Positions 57,299 through 64,000 of a stretch of 64,000 nucleotides of DNA are shown piece by piece. The DNA comes from Lactiplantibacillus pentosus (GTDB lineage: Bacteria > Bacillota > Bacilli > Lactobacillales > Lactobacillaceae): assembly GCF_003641185.1 (NCBI RefSeq), contig NZ_CP032757.1, positions 3,410,001 through 3,474,000 of the forward strand, read 5' to 3'. Positions within the stretch are counted from its first letter, which is position 1, and every line of letters starts with the position of its first letter. Below the pieces are notes generated by a model. That model was not told the origin of the DNA. It searched no databases and saw only the letters and a program-made list of their open reading frames with translations. The position numbers and the translations under genes were made by a program.

Positions 57299-58270
57299 CT
57301 AACTAGCAACCGGTTCCTTCAACACACTTATTAATTGCTTGACAACTTCTTCTGCATCACCGACAATGCCCAAATCTGCCAACTTAAAGATTTCAGCATT
57401 AGGATCATTATTAATGGCGATAATAAACTTGGATTGGTCCATGCCGACCGTATGCTGGAGTGCACCAGAAATTCCAGCAGCGATGTAAACGTCTGGTTTA
57501 ACAACTTTACCAGTCTGACCAATCATCTTATCAGCCTCAACCCAGCCAGCTTCAACCGCTACTCGGGTTGCGCCAAGGCTGCCATGCAGTTGACTTGCTA
57601 GATCTTGTAAGAGTTGGAACCCCTCTGGTCCTTGCATTCCCTTACCACCAGCAACAACGACTTTTGCATCCACCAAAGCGTCAACGACCTGTTCAAATGG
57701 CTGGTAAGTCGTGTTATCACTAGGCACAACGTCAGACAATACATGCTCATTAACCGGCGTTGATTCGCTACTTTTAGCTGGTACAGCGCTATTTCCTGCT
57801 TCACAGGTCATCAAAGTTTGCCCACTTGTCGGTACCGCAATGTGCTTTAACAGTTCCCCGCCATAAATTCGTTTTTCCAAAGAATAACTGTCATCAGCTG
57901 TCACAATTTTCTCGATATCTGTAACTAACGGCTCGTGTAGTTTGGCTGCGACTTGTTTTGCAATACTACTAGTTCCAATATCATTGTTAAATAGGACAAA
58001 GCCGTGTTCCTGCCCAGCTAAAAAGGTACTAATCGTTGCTGCAGTTTGTTGCACATTAATCTTGGTAAATTGAGCATAGGTTAAGAAATCTAGTTCTCCT
58101 AGTCCAATGCCATCATATACTGCGACCATGTCTTGGCTATTCTGCGCTAATACCACTGCTTTGATCGGTTGCGCTTTGAAGTTATTCTGCGCAAACTGAA
58201 TCAATTTCAAATTATCTTCCTGATTATCTTCACCGGCCAATAAGACTAAATATACTGATTCATTCGACAT
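57299..58270 (-). CDS. etfA: Electron transfer flavoprotein alpha subunit
   Basis: 323 residues from the ATG at 58270 (MSNESVYLVLLAG), preceded by GGGAGGTG. The C-terminal FAD-binding signature GQTGKVVKPDVYIAAGISGALQHTVGM (about 250-276) is complete. It starts 13 bp after the etfB stop. With EtfB it exchanges electrons with the acyl-CoA dehydrogenases. No ETF:quinone oxidoreductase is visible in the window. Confidence 0.93.
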   Translation of the reverse strand: MSNESVYLVLLAGEDNQEDNLKLIQFAQNNFKAQPIKAVVLAQNSQDMVAVYDGIGLGELDFLTYAQFTKINVQQTAATISTFLAGQEHGFVLFNNDIGTSSIAKQVAAKLHEPLVTDIEKIVTADDSYSLEKRIYGGELLKHIAVPTSGQTLMTCEAGNSAVPAKSSESTPVNEHVLSDVVPSDNTTYQPFEQVVDALVDAKVVVAGGKGMQGPEGFQLLQDLASQLHGSLGATRVAVEAGWVEADKMIGQTGKVVKPDVYIAAGISGALQHTVGMDQSKFIIAINNDPNAEIFKLADLGIVGDAEEVVKQLISVLKEPVAS

Positions 58271-58283
58271 TTTGGCACCTCCC

Positions 58284-59069
58284 TCATAAAACGCCTTGTT
58301 GTTTAATGGCACTCACCAATGTTTGAATTGATTCTGTTTTATCTGACTCATAATCAATTGTTTTGGCAGGTTGCTGCTCTGGCAAACGTACGATTCGCTG
58401 ATTGCCAACACTACTGGTCAGCTGCCGCCACTCATCGTTTGTTAGCAACGACAATTTTGAGATTTCAATCGTGTCGATTTGAGCTCGCTTAGCGGCAATC
58501 TTTGTCTTAAAGCTTGGAAGACGCGGCTTATTGATCGTCGAATCTACAGAGATGACTGCAGGCAATTTTAACTGTCCACTCACAGTTCCTTGTGACCACT
58601 TCATTTTATAAGCAAACTGATCAGACTGTACCGGCGTTAACTCATCGACATTATCGTAGTATGGTAGCTTTAACGCATCTGCAATCAAACTACCCGTTGT
58701 CCCTTGAGCATCGTCAACTGCCTCTTCACCAGTGAAGATAACATCATAATTCGCAAGTTGATGCGCGGCTTCTGCCAAAATAATTCCAGGGACAACCTTC
58801 GCATCTTGAATATCACTTTTAATCGTAATTGCTTGTTGCGCACCCATTGAAAGTCCTGCACGCAACGCAGAAGCCGTGACATCTTCCTCACCATAAGACG
58901 CTACTGTGACGGTTCCTGAATCGCCAGCAAGCTGCAGTGCTGCTTCAATCGCTCGCTTATCAACAGGATTTAAGAACACAACGCCATTTGGAATTAACTG
59001 TCCATTGTCATCTATTGCCGGTTGCTTATCCGTACCTAGAATACCTTTAATAAATACCAGACTGTTCAC
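58284..59069 (-). CDS. etfB: Electron transfer flavoprotein beta subunit
   Basis: 261 residues, ETF-beta fold (NPVDKRAIEAALQL, then the adenine-nucleotide site IFTGEEAVDDAQGTTGSLIADAL and the LPAVISVD stretch). Sequence alone does not tell whether it is a bifurcating or simple ETF; bifurcating types bind FAD in this subunit. Lies between the acyl-CoA dehydrogenase and etfA. Confidence 0.93.
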   Translation of the reverse strand: MNSLVFIKGILGTDKQPAIDDNGQLIPNGVVFLNPVDKRAIEAALQLAGDSGTVTVASYGEEDVTASALRAGLSMGAQQAITIKSDIQDAKVVPGIILAEAAHQLANYDVIFTGEEAVDDAQGTTGSLIADALKLPYYDNVDELTPVQSDQFAYKMKWSQGTVSGQLKLPAVISVDSTINKPRLPSFKTKIAAKRAQIDTIEISKLSLLTNDEWRQLTSSVGNQRIVRLPEQQPAKTIDYESDKTESIQTLVSAIKQQGVL

Positions 59070-59084
59070 GTTCTTACCCCCTAT

Positions 59085-60230
59085 CTATTGACGATATTCA
59101 CGATCTAATTCATGTGCGACCGTGACACGTTGAATTTGATTAGTCCCTTCAAAAATCTGAAATACTTTGCAGTCACGCATTAGTTTTTCAACTGGAAATT
59201 CTTTAGAGACACCATAACCACCAAAGATTTGGACTGCATCTGACGTTACTTGCTGAACAGCATCAGTGACAAAAGTTTTGGTCATTGCGCCTTCTTTTCG
59301 TACTAAACTGCCAGCATCCATCATTTTCATCGTATTATTGACCATTAACCGTGAAGCTTCCGTTTGAATCGCCATATTAGCTAGCATTTCCTGAACTGCT
59401 TCAAATTTCATGATCGGTTGCTTAAATTGTGTCCGCTTCTGTGCATACTTAACCGATTCATCTAGCGCACGTTGCATAATACCAACAGCTAGCGTTGCAA
59501 CAAACGCCCGTGATAGGTTCAAGCTATTCAACGCAACCTTCAGGCCGTGGCCCTCTTCACCAATCAAATTGCTTGCAGGGACCCTGACGTGATCAAAAGT
59601 CACATTGGTTGTATTGGATAAACGCAGTCCCATCTTGTCTTCATGCTTACCAGCAGTAATGCCGCCACGTGATTTTTCAACGATAAAGGCGCTCAATCCT
59701 TTGTTACCATCATCAGAAGTTCGGAAGATTCCCACAAAAATATCTGCTAAACTGCCATTAGTGATAAAGGCTTTTTCACCATTCAAAATATAATCGTCGC
59801 CATCACGAGTTGCGGTTGCTTGAACTGATCCGGCATCCGTTCCAGCATCTGCCTCACTTAATGCAAAGGCAGCAAAAGCCCCTGGCGCAATAACATCCGC
59901 AAAATGTTGAATTTGTGCTTCGTTACCTGCAATCATTACCGAACGTAATGCTACAAAGGTCGAGACTAACGTGATCGCATAACCGGCGTCATAACTTGCC
60001 AACTTTTCAAAAATCATCGCAGTTGTTTCATATGATAATCCTGCACCGCCGTACTTTTCCGGAATTTCAAGCATGTGTAGGCCCATATCAAATGCCGGCT
60101 TGAATAACTCAGGCGGACATTCACCCTCTTGGTCATATTTCTGAATGGCCTTCGTGGAGAGATTCTCATCCGCAAACTCTTTGACCATATTGATAAAATC
60201 TTTTTGTTCATCTGTATATAATAGTGCCAT
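59085..60230 (-). CDS. Acyl-CoA dehydrogenase, full set of catalytic motifs
   Basis: 381 residues from the ATG at 60230 (MALLYTDEQKDF), with GGGGTG 6 nt upstream. FAD motif AFALSEADAGTDAGS (about 120-135), and the C-terminal catalytic Glu in QIFEGTNQIQR. Close to short-chain/butyryl-CoA dehydrogenases. With EtfAB it either oxidises an acyl-CoA or, as in CaiA and AcdA systems, reduces an enoyl-CoA. Confidence 0.92.
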   Translation of the reverse strand: MALLYTDEQKDFINMVKEFADENLSTKAIQKYDQEGECPPELFKPAFDMGLHMLEIPEKYGGAGLSYETTAMIFEKLASYDAGYAITLVSTFVALRSVMIAGNEAQIQHFADVIAPGAFAAFALSEADAGTDAGSVQATATRDGDDYILNGEKAFITNGSLADIFVGIFRTSDDGNKGLSAFIVEKSRGGITAGKHEDKMGLRLSNTTNVTFDHVRVPASNLIGEEGHGLKVALNSLNLSRAFVATLAVGIMQRALDESVKYAQKRTQFKQPIMKFEAVQEMLANMAIQTEASRLMVNNTMKMMDAGSLVRKEGAMTKTFVTDAVQQVTSDAVQIFGGYGVSKEFPVEKLMRDCKVFQIFEGTNQIQRVTVAHELDREYRQ

Positions 60231-60242
60231 TGTTCTCACCCC

Positions 60243-61481
60243 TTATTTGACTGGATCCCCAATATGCCGGGTTGTCCCAGCCGCGCCATCAGCAACTAAC
60301 TGGTTGATCTTGTCCTGCGAGTACCCTAATTCGCTCAATACTTCAACCGTATCCGCACCTTGAGCACGCGAAATCTTAAGTTCTGGGTCACCCATTGATT
60401 CAAAGCGAACAGGATTAGTCGGAATTAACCGCTTATTACCTGATGGATACTGCAATTTGCGTAATTCATCATTATCGAGTGCTTCTGCGTCATCATAGAT
60501 TTCTGTTGGAACGTAGCACGCCTCTAACGGCAAATCATTCTCTTTGAATAAATCCACCCAATGCTGTAATGGTTGCTTCTTAAATTGTTCGTCCAAAATC
60601 GCAATAAACTCACGATTAAGGTTAGCCTCGTTAATATGATCAATATTGTTATAACGTTCATCGTCTACCAAATCTGGACGACCGATCAACTTCATGACCT
60701 TGTTATAATCACGGTTGAAGACTGGGACACACATGACAAACCACCGTTCATCACTTGTTTGGAAACAATCGTTAAATGGATTGGCAACGTTTAACCGACT
60801 CTTCGGGTAAGTATTGCCGTATTGCGCAGAAACCATGGCGACATTTTGCATGAATAATGCCGCATGATGTAAGCTGACGGTGATTTTATCGCCCTTACCA
60901 GTTCTTGCTTGCTTAATCAATGCCGCACAGATTCCGGCCGTTAAGCACATCGAAACTTGGAAATCACCATACCCATTGGCAGGGTTCATTGGACTTTGCC
61001 CCGCTTCCATTGTGGTACCAAGTACACCACCGCGAGACATATAGGCTGTCGCATCAAATCCCGCAGCGTCCTTGTTCGGCCCGTGCTCACCATACCCTAA
61101 GACTTGGGCAAAAATCAGTCTTGGAAATTGCTTTTTTAAATGATCATAATCAATTCCTAAGTGTTTGAGTGATTTAGTCCGAATATTCGTCAGAAACACA
61201 TCAGCATCCTTCAGTAGATCGTCGAAGGCTTGAAGGCCCTCCTCTTTTTTGAGGTTTAATGTGACAAACCTCTTATTGAGATTTGAAATATCAAATCCCA
61301 AATTTTCATCATCTGAGTAATGCATATTAAACACAGCCCCCTGTGTCCGCTCTGCATCTCCTTTGGGTGGTTCCACCTTAATGACGTCAGCACCCCATTC
61401 ACCTAACACCCGTGCAACTGTTGGCGCTGCTAAAAACGTTGTCATATCAACGATTTTAATTCCATCTAGAGTCTTACCCAT
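60243..61481 (-). CDS. Family III CoA-transferase, CaiB/BaiF type
   Basis: 412 residues of the knotted family III fold: KIVDMTTFLAAPTVARVLGEWGADVIKVEPP at the start, and the catalytic Asp in NGYGDFQVS (about 176). It moves CoA between carboxylic acids without spending ATP, recycling CoA from product to substrate. The gene overlaps no other; a hairpin at 61504-61538 lies before it. Confidence 0.92.
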   Translation of the reverse strand: MGKTLDGIKIVDMTTFLAAPTVARVLGEWGADVIKVEPPKGDAERTQGAVFNMHYSDDENLGFDISNLNKRFVTLNLKKEEGLQAFDDLLKDADVFLTNIRTKSLKHLGIDYDHLKKQFPRLIFAQVLGYGEHGPNKDAAGFDATAYMSRGGVLGTTMEAGQSPMNPANGYGDFQVSMCLTAGICAALIKQARTGKGDKITVSLHHAALFMQNVAMVSAQYGNTYPKSRLNVANPFNDCFQTSDERWFVMCVPVFNRDYNKVMKLIGRPDLVDDERYNNIDHINEANLNREFIAILDEQFKKQPLQHWVDLFKENDLPLEACYVPTEIYDDAEALDNDELRKLQYPSGNKRLIPTNPVRFESMGDPELKISRAQGADTVEVLSELGYSQDKINQLVADGAAGTTRHIGDPVK

Positions 61482-61503
61482 GATACTTTCCTCCTAAACA
61501 AAC

Positions 61504-61538
61504 ATGCCGATAGCATGATTAACCTATACTATCGGCAT
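61504..61538. terminator. Intra-operon hairpin between acyl-CoA dehydrogenase and CoA-transferase genes
   Basis: Stem ATGCCGATAG/CTATCGGCAT. On the minus (transcribed) strand it is followed only by GTTTGTTT, so it may act as a partial terminator or RNA-processing site. The plus strand has the better T-run. Confidence 0.55.
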
Positions 61539-61552
61539 ATTTTTACGATTTA

Positions 61553-62779
61553 TTATTCAATAATGCCGTCATTAGCAATCAGCTTCCGCGCTGCCGTAAG
61601 ACGTTGGACTGAACGAGGTCCTTCTTCAAGCCACATTGCCCGGCAATCACGATACATCCGTTCAACAGGGCCGTATGGGTTATCTTCGAAGTAACCAATA
61701 CCACCAAAGATTTCAAGGCAATAGTCCGAAACCAACTTGACAGTGTTAATACTGAATAATTTGCACATTGCTGCTTTTTCTTCAATATCTTCACCACGGT
61801 CGTATTGATCTGCTAAGTTATGAAGCATTGTCCGTAAGGCAAAAATCTCAGTTCCCATATCAGCAATTTCTTGTTGGATTGCTTGACGCTTTACTAATGG
61901 CTTACCAAACGTTACCCGGTCTTTAGCCCGTGCAATCGCCATTTCAAGCATCCGTTGACTCATCCCAAGGTTACTTGCTGCAATGTGTGCCCGTGAAATT
62001 GATAACGACGCAATTGCAACGTGTAAGCCATCGCCTTCTTCGCCAAGCAGATATTTCTTATTAACCCGCATGTTGGTGAACTTCAAGCCAGCGTGACCAG
62101 CACCACGGCATCCCATCATGTGTGGCATTGGAACGATTTCATATCCTGGCGTGTCAACTGGAACATAGAATGCACTCAAGCGCTTAGAGCCTTCAGCATC
62201 TGGATCTGTTACGGCAATAACATAGGCAGCATCACTGCAATCTGTGTGAGAAATCAACGTCTTTTCACCATTTAAGATGTAGTCGTCTCCATCCTTAACA
62301 GCAGTCGTATGCAAGTCAGCACCAGTACCACCACTCTCTTCGGTCAAAGCAAAACAAGTAAAAATACTTTTATCTTGTAACTTTGGCATGACTTCAGCTT
62401 TCAATTCTGGTTGACCAAATTCGTCCATGATCCGCCAGTTCAAGTCAGCAGCATAGTGCAAGTGCATCCGCATACCACCAGGACCCCGTGAGAACATTTC
62501 TTGGACTTGGAAGATTTGTTTACAACTCAATCCAAAGCCACCATATTTTAGTGGTAAGGCAAAACGATATAAATCATTATCGATTGCTAGTTCAAAGAAC
62601 TTCTTTGGGAAACGATTCGTCACTTCGACTTCTTTTTGTAAGTAATCGAATTCATTTTCTGCCAAATGCTTAATTTGCTTTAGATATAATGCAAATTCTT
62701 CATCTGTCATCTTAGTCCCTGGTTTTGTGTGTACTAACTTCTTAGTAGGTTCATATGGTAAAGTTTCTGTAGCTTCCAT
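61553..62779 (-). CDS. Second acyl-CoA dehydrogenase, divergent CaiA-like
   Basis: 408 residues. FAD motif FALTEESGGTGADL replaces the common ALTEPxAGSD, and the C-terminal region reads WLEEGPRSVQRLT where others have EGTNQIQR; a Glu is kept at the expected place. An N-terminal extension of about 25 residues is present. It is only distantly like the first acyl-CoA dehydrogenase, so the two should act on different substrates or steps. Its ATG shares one base with the permease stop (TAATG). Confidence 0.9.
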   Translation of the reverse strand: MEATETLPYEPTKKLVHTKPGTKMTDEEFALYLKQIKHLAENEFDYLQKEVEVTNRFPKKFFELAIDNDLYRFALPLKYGGFGLSCKQIFQVQEMFSRGPGGMRMHLHYAADLNWRIMDEFGQPELKAEVMPKLQDKSIFTCFALTEESGGTGADLHTTAVKDGDDYILNGEKTLISHTDCSDAAYVIAVTDPDAEGSKRLSAFYVPVDTPGYEIVPMPHMMGCRGAGHAGLKFTNMRVNKKYLLGEEGDGLHVAIASLSISRAHIAASNLGMSQRMLEMAIARAKDRVTFGKPLVKRQAIQQEIADMGTEIFALRTMLHNLADQYDRGEDIEEKAAMCKLFSINTVKLVSDYCLEIFGGIGYFEDNPYGPVERMYRDCRAMWLEEGPRSVQRLTAARKLIANDGIIE

Positions 62780-64000
62780 TATTTAGCACGCTCCTTTAAA
62801 TTTCTTTGTGTTCCGATACCTTTTAACATTAGGATTAGATCAATCACTAATCCGACCGCCGCAACGCCAATGGCAACTAAATATGCTGGGTAATACGCCG
62901 TAACACCAGCCGTCTTATTGGTAAACAAGGCGGCAATTTGTGGTCCAACCAGCGCACCAATCGCATAGCCGAAAAACATTAAGCCGTAGTTGATTCCCGA
63001 ATGTGTTTGGCCGAATGTATTTCCTGTAAGCGTTGGATAAACCACTAAAACACCTCCGAACGATGCCCCCAATAACACGAGGAAAATAACGAATGTAACG
63101 ATGTTAGCGGAAAATCGCAAGCCCGCTAGTCCGATAATTGTGAGAATTAAAATTCCAGCTAAAGTTTCGGTTTGACCAAACTTATCAACTAGTTTTCCTG
63201 TTAATAGTCGGCCACCAAAGTTAGCCAATGTGTTAATCACAACCATATTAGCGGCAACGACCGGTGTCATACTCAGTTGAATCTGTGCAATCATTGATAA
63301 CGATCCAATTAGCATAATTCCGGCAGTACATGAGATGGAGAATAATAACAATAGCGCCCAAAACTGCCATGTTTTTAGCATTTTCTGAGGTGTAAAATCA
63401 TTGTTGTCGCTAACAATCTGTGCCTCTTGAGTCTGCTGTTCTTCTGGTGTGTCCATCATCCAGCCAACTGCCCAGCAAATAACAAGATAGGCAATACCAA
63501 TTGGGACAAAGCCCATCATGCCATAACTGTTGCATAGGATAGCGCCAGCCTTTGCGAGTACCAACGGCCCCAATGACGCTGCACCAAGTAGCAGTCCTGA
63601 AATCGTTCCACGTTTTTCTGGGAACCACTTCAATGCCGTTAAAAGTGCGGGATTATACATAATCCCATTTCCGGCACCAGCCATTAATCCAACCGTTAAG
63701 TATAAAAAGAACAAATTATGAACAAAAGCGGTAAGAAACCATCCTAAGCCAAAAATCAATCCGCCAAAATACATCAACTTCTTCGCACCAAACTTATCCA
63801 TGATGTGTCCTGATGCAACCCCAAAGCACGCCATAAAGAATTGGTAAAGTGTCAACGTCAGTGCGACTTGTGATTCAGTACCACCAGTAGCTTGTTGCAA
63901 TGGGATTGAAAATACTGAAAATGCCGAAGATGCAGCACAACAGAATATAATAAAGAACGCAGCGGTAAATACATGTGAACGGTGAACCGTTCTAATATTA
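62779..64000 (-). CDS. OFA-type MFS permease, N-terminus outside the window
   Basis: The frame is open to base 64000. A TTG at 63900 is only an internal codon: the upstream 33 codons read HRSHVFTAAFFIIFCCAASSAFSV, an obvious first helix. About 11 helices are seen, with the signature GHIMDKFGAKKLMYFG and the NGIMYNPALLTALKWFPEKRG segment of the oxalate/formate antiporter family. It likely imports the carboxylic acid used by the downstream CoA enzymes, perhaps in exchange for product. First visible gene of the operon. Confidence 0.88.
   Translation of the reverse strand, partial: NIRTVHRSHVFTAAFFIIFCCAASSAFSVFSIPLQQATGGTESQVALTLTLYQFFMACFGVASGHIMDKFGAKKLMYFGGLIFGLGWFLTAFVHNLFFLYLTVGLMAGAGNGIMYNPALLTALKWFPEKRGTISGLLLGAASLGPLVLAKAGAILCNSYGMMGFVPIGIAYLVICWAVGWMMDTPEEQQTQEAQIVSDNNDFTPQKMLKTWQFWALLLLFSISCTAGIMLIGSLSMIAQIQLSMTPVVAANMVVINTLANFGGRLLTGKLVDKFGQTETLAGILILTIIGLAGLRFSANIVTFVIFLVLLGASFGGVLVVYPTLTGNTFGQTHSGINYGLMFFGYAIGALVGPQIAALFTNKTAGVTAYYPAYLVAIGVAAVGLVIDLILMLKGIGTQRNLKERAK

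Noticed and set aside
55209..64000. Complete fatty-acid beta-oxidation operon
   Set aside because: No enoyl-CoA hydratase, hydroxyacyl-CoA dehydrogenase or thiolase is present in the window.

Overview
The window looks like chromosome from a plant- and food-associated Lactiplantibacillus of the L. plantarum group. The reasons are the heterodimeric LacL/LacM beta-galactosidase beside galKETR, LacS-type GPH permeases with a fused IIA domain, several LacI-type regulators, and CcpA (cre-like) sites before many operons. Species and strain are inferred from gene content and remembered architecture, not from a database search.

Region 1 (1-27.5 kb) handles galactosides. From the left edge it holds a GPH permease (cut by the window), a GH42 beta-galactosidase and a divergent LacI-type regulator. 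A small accessory patch follows (about 4.8-10.0 kb): a DUF2325-like protein, a Fic enzyme with an HTH-fused antitoxin, a GNAT, a gene-poor stretch with decayed fragments, a nucleoside phosphorylase and an orphan XRE protein. Next comes galK-galE-galT-galR on the minus strand, with a 39/40-bp tandem repeat array between galK and galE, and lacL-lacM diverging from galK. Then follow melA (GH36), lacS/rafP, galM, a second galR-type gene, an aldo/keto reductase and a small flavin split-barrel protein. TTTTACTAAAA-type dyads recur before lacA/lacR, galK/lacL and lacS, with a variant before galM, and suggest a shared LacI/GalR regulon.

Region 2 (27.5-41 kb) is a glycoside-degradation island that reads as more A/T-rich than the lac/gal genes. 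It contains an MFS permease, a large GH2, two AraC regulators, a NagZ-like GH3, a GH78 alpha-L-rhamnosidase, a GH43 and an alpha/beta-hydrolase esterase. It probably strips decorated plant glycans or glycosides, and similar cre-like sites precede the MFS and the GH3-GH78-GH43 run.

Region 3 (41-49.6 kb) is a hydroaromatic (quinate/shikimate) redox locus. One minus-strand operon encodes a YdiB-like quinate/shikimate dehydrogenase, a YdiN-like MFS permease, type I 3-dehydroquinate dehydratase, a cytosolic ApbE flavin transferase and a three-domain FMN/FAD reductase. A LysR regulator diverges from it across a clear dyad, and a second YdiN-like permease follows.

Region 4 (49.7-54.6 kb) is a MurNAc-6-P peptidoglycan-recycling operon: mupG-murQ-murP-murR plus a IIA protein, with a 21-bp dyad upstream.

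Region 5 (54.8-64 kb) has a free-standing 99-residue flavinylatable FMN-binding protein. It converges on a minus-strand CoA operon: OFA-type MFS (cut by the right edge), acyl-CoA dehydrogenase, family III CoA-transferase, a second acyl-CoA dehydrogenase, EtfB, EtfA, acyl-CoA synthetase and thioesterase. No enoyl-CoA hydratase or thiolase is present, so this looks like CoA-linked oxidation or reduction of a carboxylic acid rather than beta-oxidation.

The most interesting proposal joins regions 3 and 5. E. coli has a comparable association (ydiM-ydiN-ydiB-aroD followed by CoA-transferase, acyl-CoA dehydrogenase, ETF and acyl-CoA synthetase genes). This suggests a CoA-dependent hydroaromatic acid pathway in which flavinylated carriers and ETF use quinate/shikimate-derived unsaturated acids as an electron sink, or dehydrogenate them toward aromatic acids.
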